This document shows, piece after piece, positions 1-9,217 of a stretch of DNA of 53,300 nt (position 1 is the stretch's first letter; each line of letters starts with the position of its first letter). The position numbers and the translations under genes are program-made. The stretch covers positions 1 to 53,300 of the forward strand of contig JADGJC010000286.1 of NCBI GenBank assembly GCA_027596075.1, given 5' to 3'. Source of the DNA: Rhizophlyctis rosea (lineage: Eukaryota; Chytridiomycota; Chytridiomycetes; Rhizophlyctidales; Rhizophlyctidaceae). Under the pieces are notes generated by a model, which was not told the origin of the DNA, did no database searches, and saw only the letters and a program-made list of their open reading frames with translations.

Positions 1-247
1 CGTGGTGGTGGGCCATATATAAGCCACAAGTTGGCGCCCTACGTGGGGGTGCACCTTTGCGTTGAAGGGGACTGTACTTGGCTTCACCCCCGCACAACTT
101 GCATAGAATTGTATTTTATTTACCTTGGCATAAACAAATCGTCCGTGGTGCCGGCCGCTTAATGCTCCGTCCCGGATCTCCGTTTCTCCTCCCACCTCCA
201 AGAGGAAAAAAATGAAGATTCTCAGGCTCACTCCAGAGCCACCTCAC

Positions 248-277
248 AAAAAAAAAAAAAAAAACCGAGCGCCAAAA
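248..277 (-). terminator. Pol III terminator of the tRNA-Arg gene
   Basis: Reading downstream of the tRNA on the minus strand there is a TTTT at 274-277, followed by a 17-nt T run at 248-264. Runs of four or more T terminate RNA polymerase III. Confidence 0.75.
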
Positions 278-284
278 CAGAAAT

Positions 285-358
285 CGACCAGAACGGGACT
301 CGAACCCGCAACCTCTCGATCCGAAGTCGAGCACGCTAGTCCATTGCGCCATCCGGCC
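285..358 (-). tRNA. tRNA-Arg, anticodon UCG
   Basis: The minus strand folds into a complete 74-nt cloverleaf without an intron. The acceptor stem GGCCGGA pairs with TCTGGTC (two G-U pairs). The D arm contains the box A sequence TGGCGCAATGG. The anticodon stem CTCGA/TCGAG encloses loop CTTCGGA, giving anticodon TCG, which reads the Arg codon CGA. The T arm contains box B GGTTCGAGTCC. The discriminator base is G. No CCA is encoded, as expected for a eukaryotic nuclear tRNA. It is transcribed by RNA polymerase III from the internal boxes. Confidence 0.93.
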
Positions 359-506
359 GCTGTATTCATTTATTTTGGGAGTAAATATAAGAACCTGATC
401 GCCTGTAAGAGTGGGGAACGGGAAATGGGTGGAGTTTCCGAGTTTCGCTCAAACAGCTGCAAGGAATTGGGGTGGCTGAAGGGAGAGGGAGGGGCAGCGA
501 ACCATT

Positions 507-544
507 GAAGTCGGCCACGCTGGTCCATTGCGCCATCCGGCGGC
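507..544 (-). pseudogene. 5' half relic of a tRNA-Arg-like gene
   Basis: The minus strand repeats the 5' half of the tRNA-Arg upstream: acceptor 5' strand, D arm with box A TGGCGCAATGG, and anticodon stem up to the start of the loop, with about four mismatches. The 3' half (T arm, box B, acceptor 3' strand) is missing and the sequence stops in the anticodon loop. It is a tRNA fragment or a tRNA-derived repeat end and cannot form a functional tRNA. Confidence 0.6.
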
Positions 545-833
545 TTGTGTCTCCTCATTCGGACAATAGCACTGAGTACTTAGAAGAATGGAGAGGGGGT
601 GCACGACTGGAGTTTCACTCAACAGGCTAGCAGAAATTGGTGGAGGAACTGTCAAGCATGTGAGTCCATTTTCCTTCTGGTTCGGGAGAGCGCATTGTTT
701 TGAGTGTAAAGAATGAGGAAGAGAAGTGACTTGAGTCTCACTTAATGATTCATTGGGAATTGGGCGGAATCAAATGTTGACATGGAAGGGAAATGGGCAG
801 TGGGGGACGCACAAGGGAGATTGAAGATTCACT

Positions 834-985
834 CCAGGTGACCGAATGGCGCAATGGACAAGCGTGTTCGACTTCAGAGTCCGACGGCCCTTCCAATGGC
901 AGCACTCGGTGACCAGGTGACCGAATGGCGCAATGGACTAGCGTGCTCGACTTCGGAGTCCGACGGCCCTTCCAATGGCAGCACT
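834..985 (+). repeat. Two tandem tRNA-derived units, 79-bp period
   Basis: Two units begin at 834 and 913 and differ at only a few positions. Each starts CCAGGTGACCGAATGG, carries the same box A (TGGCGCAATGG) and anticodon-arm region as the tRNA-Arg at 285-358, then diverges into GTCCGACGGCCCTTCC and lacks a recognisable box B. The second unit ends directly in TTTT. The first unit reads CTTCAGA where the second reads CTTCGGA at the anticodon loop. This looks like a tRNA-derived SINE head or duplicated tRNA pseudogene, not a functional tRNA. Confidence 0.65.
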
Positions 986-988
986 TTT
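985..988 (+). terminator. T run closing the tRNA-derived tandem unit
   Basis: TTTT follows immediately after the second tRNA-derived unit, with a longer T run a few bases on. Its position fits a Pol III terminator for a transcript started at box A of either unit. Confidence 0.4.
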
Positions 989-3341
989 CTGTTTTTTGTT
1001 TTTGATTCATGATTCATGATGAGAATCGGAAATGGAATAAAGTGATGCGCAGTTTCAGGATGTACTATGCCCCGCATCATGAACCTGTCAATGCACATGA
1101 CTTGACCTCTTTTGGAGCAGCCTCACTCACAACATGGACCATGATGTTGGGATGCATGAAAGCAGAGTTCAAAAACGTGTTCCTGACTTATGGTACAGGT
1201 CATACCCATGACTTTGTCCAGGCGGGCTGGACGAGTCTGCCCACCTGCGCACAGGTTTATGACCGTGAGCCTGCCATTGTCAGTCTTTTCGCGTGGAACT
1301 GGAAAGATATCACCAAGAGAAAGTGTTTGTCGGGGCGGGTTCGGGACGGGCAGTTTCCGTCCCGCACATCAATCTGACTGAGCAGAGGAGCCAAAGCGCC
1401 GGGACGAGATCTCCATTGAGTCAGCACCATCTTCGTTCGTAGCTTGCTTCAAACACATGGAGAGTCTTAGTGCCACCCTCCGACTCAACATCTGCGCACC
1501 GCCAGCCTGCCCGTCCTCACACATAAGGGCAACTCTCACCACCCCATTGGCCTCGCTTCACATGACTTTCCTGACGCCATCACACGATTGAGCATCCGGT
1601 CGTATGCTCTTGTAGATTAGTTGGTCGTATGCTATTGAAGGTTATTCAAGAGATGAGGCGCCCGCTGGCTAAAATACCAGCATCATCCCCACATCCATTT
1701 TGCTTTTGACAAGTGCGGAAGCCAAATCCCTGAACTCCCAGTTGTATTTGACGTCACTGGGATGTTGACCCTTTATATGGCGCACCAGGTCTTGTCGTTT
1801 TTGAAAGCAAATCCCCCGGCGGCACAAGACACCATCGCCCGCGCCTTTTCCAATCGATGTAGGCTGGGGCAGCTCTTTAATCTGAATGCACTGCATTGCA
1901 GGGTCAGCCGGAGTCCGAGGTGCTTCCCATCAGGAACTTCGGGAATGGAATGGTCGTTGGGCGGTGTGCAATCAATTGCGTATGTGGGAACTTAGGAAGA
2001 TCACACTGAAGCAAGATAGCGCGTGGATTGGGGAGGCATGGCAGGCCGAAGGACCACCAAATGGCGTTAAGCGTGAGGCTAAGGGACTCTTCTTCGGAAG
2101 GTGCAGCTGCCATTTCCCTTCATTCGCATCGCATTTCCCGTCAACGACATGGCATAAAGGCCAGGCCCTTTGGATGTTCCTATGAGCCTATGCATTCCTT
2201 CCACCGCGCATCTGCGCTGCACGCTGCGGGTGCCAATTTCGATACGGAAACCCCATATGAACTCCTTCGTGCATTTGCCCTCGCTGATATCACATATGAC
2301 ATGTGGATGGCAGACATGAGACAACGTTGAGCGACACTGAATGCCGGAGTCGCTCAGTCACGATACAAGTTCCGCCCGACCACTCTTCCTCTGCAAATCG
2401 GCAAAAGCGATCTCTTGCCCGCAACGCATACCAATCTCCCATAGTACAACACAGCGTGAAGGGAGATACGATCCTCTCTAGGTTCGTATATTTGTACCAA
2501 TCTGTAAAACTCATCATTGAGATTGCGCTGCTTACTGCTTACCACGATAACTCCGCCAGCATCCCATTTCAACTTGAATGACCATCGGTGCGTGGGAAAC
2601 CCAGAGCAGAGTGCGCGTGACTTGCAAGGGCAGCAGCGGGCTCCGCGTGTTGGGCGCGGTGGACCATGCAGCCATTGCCGAGGCCGCAGCGGGACATTTG
2701 AACAGTTCAATGGGTGCACCGTTGGGATAGCAGGGTGACAGGCTTTGACCGATTCGGAAATTTCCGGGGCGGTCGTTGCCACACATAGTGCTTGTCACCA
2801 CGGCAGATCTACGTTCTTGGGTGTGTGCGGCGGTCGGTCCAGGGTGTCCTTCAAGTCATGGGGCTTCACTATTTATTAGAGTGAGCGCAGCCAGTTGAGA
2901 ATTCGAGAAAATGGGGTGGAGGGAGTGAAGGACTCAACGAGTCGGTGTGTGATGAGTTGTGAGGTACACAAGAGTCAGGGAGGTGAAAAGTTAAAACAGC
3001 TTTCCACGATCGCAAATTTGTGTGCAGCCATGTGGACAATGCGGAGGGCAACAGTTCTCTGACTGTCCTTGATCTCCGGCTCACCGTGCGCCGTTCTTCC
3101 TTGTTTGTCCACAGAGGGCGGATGCTCCGAGGGCAGGAGGGCTCAGACGTGCCACATTCGTGCTACCGTGCTACGGTTTGCGGTCGGTCTGGATCTTGCG
3201 AGGCTTGGTCGGCCAAACCCAACGGATACCGGTAAGTTTTTAGTTTTTTGTCTTCAAACGGGCGGGGTTGAAGAACTTCATGTCTCTCTTTTCCTGGTTT
3301 CACCACTAACCATCATCTCATTTCCATCAAAGGTTGCAAAC
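989..3341. other. Gene-poor stretch
   Basis: No open frame here shows a recognisable domain, a coherent exon series or a signal peptide, apart from the possible zinc-finger relic described separately at 1669-1896. The longest open frames (about 120-140 codons) overlap each other on both strands and have random-looking composition. The last few hundred bases should hold the promoter and 5' leader of the Kelch gene that starts at 3342. Confidence 0.4.
1669..1896 (-). pseudogene. Possible broken C2H2 zinc-finger fragment
   Basis: The minus strand encodes QKRQDLVRHIKGQH, the second half of a C2H2 finger (L-x2-H-x4-H). The expected first half, a Cys followed by FAFK, lies directly upstream in the neighbouring frame, and the two frames meet at a run of five A. 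One missing A would explain the split. The second zinc-binding Cys of the knuckle is also absent. No further fingers or flanking exons were found. It could be a decayed transcription-factor fragment or chance. Confidence 0.25.
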
Positions 3342-5010
3342 ATGAGGGAACATATTGGATTCATACTGCTTTCGTTGGGGTTCCTGACACGATCCATACA
3401 CGGTGCAATTGCAGCAGACGGGACAGTGAATGTAACCGTTGCTCGCGCATACCCGGCGTTTGTCGCGACGCAGGATAAACTGGTGATGTTCGGAGGCAAC
3501 TATGCATCCGCCTATAATGAAAATGGTGGGTTCAATGTCTTTGACTGAAACCCTTGCCAATGAGATTGCTAAATGGATTGCTTACGCGCTTCAACATATA
3601 CAATATCAGATACAACCATCGCCACCCGAACAAATCAGGTTCGCTCTATAGTCAATTCGCTGCTCTACAATTCGGCCTTAACCGTCCAAGATACGACCTA
3701 CACCAACACATCAACTCCCACTCCACTTGACATAAGCAATCCGAGTTGCGTCACCTTTCAGGCAAAGGTGTATTGCTTTGGTACGTATTTTGTGTGGCAT
3801 CCGTATTGAGAATAGTGCTTTCCATTTCTCTGCTGTGGAACACGTTTCTTATGAAACTTCCCCTATTTGCAGGCGGACAAAGCAACAATATAGCAGTCAA
3901 TGCCCCAAGTTACAACTACATTAGCGTCTGGGATGGAAACACATTCATTGATTTTAGGCAGTTGAATGATATCAAGCCTCGTCGTGGAGCGGGTGTAGCT
4001 CTACTTGGCAGTGATCTTTACGTTTTTGGCGGTTAGCATCATCCCTCGTCTTGCAAATCATCCACATCGCCCGAAACTAACAACCACTCCCACCCAATAC
4101 GAACACAGGAAGAGTAAGCTCATCAGCAGAAGAAAATAACCTCTACTCCATCAACCTCCGCACCTTTGCCGTCACAACCGTCTTCCCCACTACAAACCAA
4201 GCTCCCGCCCCGGTCTCCTTCCATTGCATGCTCCCCATCTCCGCAACCGAGTTCATCATCATGGGAGGCGTAGACGTGGACCAAAACGGCAAGGTGCAAT
4301 TCACCAATCAAACCTTTGTATTTGACACCACAACTTCAGCCTGGACCGACTACTCTAATACCGTTGGACCACCACCAAATCTACAACGTCAATCCTGCGC
4401 CGTCAGCCCTGATGGGAAACTCTTCATCTTTGGCGGCAGTTCAGACAACCCTCCTGTCTCCACCAACGGCCTGTACTCTCTCGATCTCAGCAAAGAACCC
4501 CGAACTTGGACCCTCCTCTCTCAAAATGCAAGTGCAGGCACAAACATTCCATCCATCCGCGTCGGCAGCGGTACAGCCGTCGTCGGGAAATACCTCGTCG
4601 TGTATGGTGGCCTAAGTGTGCGCTCCACGAACAACTCGTTTGCAGAAGACAGCCATATATATTTCTTCGACACTACCGCCAACACGTGGGCCAGTCCCAA
4701 CACCGTTGCGAACGACGCCTCTTTCACAAAAAACCCAGTTGTAGGTTACCCCACTATCCAATCCCGGTTCAAAACCAGCGGAAGTAACAGCAGTGCCGCC
4801 ACTAAGGAAGGGGGAGGCGCCAACATTGGTGCCATTGCTGGAGGAGTTGTGGGTGGTCTAGCGGTATTGTTGGCCATTGTAGGCGGCGTAGTGTATTATC
4901 GACGGAAGCATGGGAGTACGGACAACCGGAGGAGCACGACAGATGGACGGTTAGAGGTGCCGATCTTTGTGATGGACGAATCGAATTCAGGAGGGGCAAA
5001 GTTTCCTTGA
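3342..5010 (+). CDS. Kelch-repeat type I membrane protein
   Basis: Four exons are inferred: 3342-3525, 3610-3780, 3873-4031 and 4109-5010, with all phases matching, giving 471 aa. An N-terminal signal peptide (hydrophobic segment about residues 6-16, then cleavage near GAIA) is followed by Kelch-type repeats carrying double-glycine motifs: LVMFGG, YCFGG, LYVFGG, IIMGGVD, FIFGG and VVYGG. These should form a beta-propeller outside the cell, with several N-glycosylation sequons. Near the C-terminus a Gly/Ala/Val-rich transmembrane helix (IGAIAGGVVGGLAVLLAIVG) is followed by a basic stop-transfer YYRRKHG and a short cytoplasmic tail. Fungi have families of such surface Kelch proteins. Ligand and role are unknown. 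The start is the ATG directly preceding the signal peptide. Confidence 0.85.
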
Positions 5011-5536
5011 TGAAGGTCAACGTCAAAGAGTGAATGAACTTGATTCTTAGATTAGAGAAGGGAACAGTTGGGCAGTTTTGGCGGGCCGCCTGCAGAATTC
5101 TTATATGGCTGTAATTGAGATAGACAGCGAAACGGTCGAAAGGTGTATGTATGTGTCATAGCATCGATTGCGGAGTTGTGCATGTACGGCTGAATCTCTA
5201 TGAGTGTTCTTTCTCCAAAAGTCGCCTGTTTTCACACTATGACTGCCTTTCAAGAGGGGACGGTAGATTGCGTTATCCCGCGTAGGTGCTTTCACGTCAC
5301 ACTCTGTGCGTCACGATGGAGGCGACGGGAGCGACTGACACCAAGGTTCCGTTTTGAGCTGCAGGTTGCAGCCTAGCCGCGCCCATCCGCTTTGAATAGT
5401 GATCAGTCCATCCAGCACATTACACCCCCTCCCCCTTTGCCCCATTCTTCTCTCGCGAAATCTCAGTTCCTTTGCAATCCCACCACCCTCCTTGCCCACT
5501 CCTAATATAGGCAACCCACGCTGAAGAAGGTCCTAA

Positions 5537-7051
5537 ATGTCCAAACAACGACCATTCCGACCGCCACAGCGGCGGTTCCCCTCAAACTCCCAACCCAACT
5601 TCTCTGGGGACGAGGCCCACCGTGAGTTGGACCCACCACTCAGATGATCCAACGAAACCACTCACTCCTCGTTCCTTTGTATGGCGCGTACAGACGCATC
5701 CGCCAACTCCTCCCTCAACACCTCGCGGCGATGGAATGATCCACCGCCGAGGAACGTTTACGACAAGTTTTCCTTAGTCAGCAGAAGCACTTTTGACGAC
5801 TTGGACGAAGGTAGGTGAGTATTGCGTTGTCCCACGTCGGTGGCGATGGTTGTCATGAACTAGACCCCCAACCCACTAAACGCAGCTTGAGGCACCGTGA
5901 GAATCAGCGATTGTTGTTTACATACACTTTGGAGAAGGTAGGGAAGCGCAGCAATAACAATTGGAGAAAGCTACAGTTTCGAATGATGTAATCTTCAATA
6001 TGATAGCTGGACGCACTCGAATCTGGCAAAGGCGAGCTTGACCATGTTTTGGCATGTTTCCGTAAGTCTCTTCATCTGGCGTGGTGGTTGTGATGTGATG
6101 TAAGCAGATATTCAAGTGAACAACGTGCACATTAGGGAAACTGCGGGAAGGCGTGACAGCTAGTGGAGAAGTCGACTCATTCGCCATAGAAGGTAACGAA
6201 ATAGTCCTTCAACTTCAACGCCCTGCTCCGTCATGAAGTGTGCTCAAAAACAGTCTTAACAGTCGCACATTCCAACGTATCCCTTTAGTGTACGAGAAAT
6301 CAGTCGATGCAACCCTCCTTGCCAAAAACTTTCCCGAGTTCCTAAAATCAGTTACACAACTCGTAACCCTCATGTATCCATCGCGCACTGTACTGTATCG
6401 CCCACCTGTTGCATTCGAATCCTGAATTCGTTCGTTGACTCCCTCATCACAAACAGGAAAGCACCCCTGCACCCCGCGAAGCAGAGATGACAGCCTACTT
6501 TCTCCTCTATACCATCTGCACAATGCGCTCTTCCCCTCCTTCAACACAAGCACTCTTGTCAACATCCATAGCTTACGACACATCAGAAATCCTTCGCGTC
6601 TTCTCCGCCCATCTGCACTCCAATATTAGGACCCACCCACGCATCCGTTTAGCAATAGACGTCCTGAAAGCAATCATTTGGGATGTGGATTTTGTAAAAT
6701 TGTGGAAATGCTGGAGAATCATGGAACTGGGAGAGAGGTGTATCTTAGACGTAAGCATGTCGACCACTTTGGGGAGCTGTTGTCCATGTATCTTGGCCTC
6801 ATCATCTCTGCACCGCAAATATCACACAGCTGATCCTCCCCACCCTCCGTCCACGAATATTCGTCATCCTAAGTAAATCGTATTACACCCTCCCGTCCCT
6901 GACACTGCGAAATTGGTTATGCTTATCTGATGATAATCAGTTATTGGAGTTCTTGGTTGCACGCGTGGGGAACGATGTCGCATCAGATAGGATGGGGGGC
7001 GATGGAGTCGTAACGCTCAAAGTGGTAAGGAAGAAGGGGGGAGGTGGGTAG
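5537..7051 (+). CDS. SAC3/GANP-domain protein (SAC3D1-like)
   Basis: Eight exons join in phase: 5537-5621, 5694-5814, 5886-5937, 6007-6061, 6136-6192, 6289-6407, 6457-6750, 6830-7051, giving 334 aa. A short basic, proline-rich N-terminus is followed by an all-helical region with the SAC3/GANP pattern: ELDHVLACFRKLREGV, then AIEVYEKSVDATLLAKNFPE, then EMTAYFLLYTICTMRSS, then RIRLAIDVLKAIIWDVDF and a C-terminal RNWLCLSDDNQLLEFL. SAC3 family proteins act in mRNA export (TREX-2) or at centrosomes/spindle poles. The small size and lack of extra domains fit the SAC3D1/SHD1 branch. The intron at 6408 has an unusual GTTGCA donor, but the frame and the AG demand it. It faces the U1C gene convergently. 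Confidence 0.7.
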
Positions 7052-7417
7052 GATTGATCGATTAGACTGGGCCCGTTTGGTGGCCCTGAATAGGACATAG
7101 TTTCCGGAAAGCCTATTTTGATGGGGAAGATGACGGAATATGTGATAATTCAATTGCCATGAAGTTTGGCCCGAAGAGAATCATTTTGGTTGTCGGTGCG
7201 AAGGCGCTTTGAAAACGAGCGTGCACCACGACGGCATCCAAAGTCATCCGTGCCAAGCGCCCATCGATCAGGAAGGGCCAATAGCCGTCGTCAGCAAAGC
7301 CTTGAACAAGGGGCGTATTGATATTTGGATATATACAAACCGACCACCGCGACCGGAGCTCCAGCTCATATTCTCTCCGTTTTCACTCGCTTTGATGGAT
7401 CTGAAGGCAAGGCAGGG

Positions 7418-8586
7418 TCATTGGTCGTTATTTCCATTGACGTCGCAAGCAATCTTACCATCATCATCATCGTGATACCCTTCGTACGGACGTTTCGTAC
7501 CATTTTCTCCGGATGGCGGGAGAGGCGGTGCACCTGCCGCTCCAGCATATTGGCCGCCAGGAGGGGGAGGGAAATTAGGAGGAAGAGGTGGTGGAGGGTT
7601 GAAGGCGCCAGGTGCGGGACGAGTTGGGGCGGCGGCTGCGTTGGGGAGAGGTGCGGCGGCTGCGTTGGGGAGAGGTGCGGCGCCTGGCGCTCCCGGTGGA
7701 AATGGAGCACCTCCGACGGGAGGAGCACCAATTGCGCCCGGTGGTGGGATTGGCATTCCCGGTCGCCAGCCGGGAGGAGGTCCGCCGAAAGGAGGTGGAG
7801 GTATAGGCATACCTGGTCGCCATCCAGGTGGAGGAGCGGGAATGGGAGGGCGGCCAGCACCAAATGGAGGTGGACCTCCAGCCATTGGCGAGCCGTACGG
7901 TGGCATCCCTGGAGGTACTCCGGGACGTGGGGGGAGCATCCCTGGCATGCCAGGCATGGGAGGTCGCCATTGTTGATTTGGCGGTTGGCCGGGTGCCCCT
8001 GGACCTTGTTGTTGTGCACAAACAAGTGCTGCATAGTCTGCAGCGAATGAACAGTGCATTAGTGTGAGAATCTTCCGCTTAATGCTTCCGCGCACGAAAC
8101 ACAGGAAAATGGCTGTGATACTTCAAATTTGCAACGCATGCGTGGCGATTGTGGCCGCTCATGCAGGGCGAAATCCAACTCCAACTGGCTAACAAAACGA
8201 GACGTACTCGCCAAAGCCCCTTCATGATTCAGCGTCTCACACTTTCAAATACTCACCAGGAGTTCCCCCAAATGGTGCCCAAGCGTCATTGATCTGGTTG
8301 AGGATATCCTGCACCTTGTCCGCATCCAGCCCTACGTAAACAAGTTTATCGGTCAGAACTCAACCCTGGATTCTTGCAGTATCATTTCCCACCAATAGCC
8401 TACCTTGATAGTAGTTTTGCACGTGCATACGGTGCTTCCATCCCGAATTATGTGCCTTTCTCACGGAGGGCGAATCGTGAGTAAGGAAGATATCGCAGTA
8501 GTCTGGAGATCATAGATCAGTCGGTACTTCAAAAAGATCAGTTATTATGCCAAAATCAACAACATACCACAGTAGTACTTTGGCAT
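7418..8586 (-). CDS. SNRPC/YHC1: U1 small nuclear ribonucleoprotein C (U1-C)
   Basis: Exons on the minus strand are 8586-8568, 8502-8404, 8331-8257 and 8037-7418, giving 270 aa. The N-terminus MPKYYCDYCD begins the U1-C zinc finger. The two Cys are followed by [13 protein letters not shown] and [13 protein letters not shown], which supply the two His. U1-C stabilises pairing of U1 snRNA with the 5' splice site in the nucleus. A helical segment ([16 protein letters not shown]) follows, then a long tail rich in Pro, Gly and Met with near-repeats such as [11 protein letters not shown] and APLPNAAA. The protein ends in an acidic patch (YHDDDDG). The first coding exon is only 19 nt, so the frame depends on exact splicing. 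The gene is longer than the human protein because of the tail. Confidence 0.95.
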
Positions 8587-9217
8587 GGTGGGACTATGCG
8601 CCTGCTCGTGAAACAAAGATGAAAATTGTGGAGCTCAGAAAAGGCAATTTCCGCAGTTCACAAGCAAGTCAAACGGAATGGGGGGAATTGGAGGCGATTT
8701 AGGGAAGTTTCGGAGTGGCTGAGCTTCAATCACATGATTTATTTTCATGTTGTGCACGTGCCATGAAGCACCATTGAATTTGACCAAAAAGACCCTACCA
8801 TCAGAAGCCATCAGATTTGGACCCTCGCGAGTTGTCAGCAATGTTCACTTTGACATTTGCTCCTCCACCATCACAAAGCTCATAGCCATCAAAATCGCAT
8901 AGAAAGGTGGTGTTCGCCTTGCTCGTCCGGCTCTTGTTGTGCTTCACTAGATTTTATCAATCATCAAATACCAACGTCCATTCGCTCCGTCGACCCTATT
9001 TTGGTACCATTCCTGTACCAAGGCACTTACGGGAAGGAGCAGACAGGCACTGCACATACTGAAAGGGCTCGCGAGACCGGCCAAACTCCATGCGCACCTG
9101 GGACAACCAGCGATGGGTAATTTGATAGAGTTATTGCGTCATCAATAATTCGTGGTATTTTTCATTTCGAGGATGTACCAGTATTGCGATACAAATTGGT
9201 TGTCTGTTCCTCGATAC
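8587..9217. other. Intergenic between U1C and SPAG17
   Basis: Both flanking genes run on the minus strand, so this segment should hold the 3' end of SPAG17 and the promoter of U1C. Short open frames exist on both strands but none shows a domain or exon pattern. Confidence 0.5.

Noticed and set aside
834..985. Two additional functional tRNA genes
   Set aside because: The 3' halves do not form a T arm or close the acceptor stem, and box B is missing.
1009..1377. A 122-codon plus-strand frame
   Set aside because: No recognisable motif, overlaps another frame of similar quality, and no neighbouring exons fit.
7325..8050. Long plus-strand frames rich in Gly, Arg and Trp
   Set aside because: They are antisense shadows of the Pro/Gly/Met-rich U1-C tail exon, whose identity is certain.
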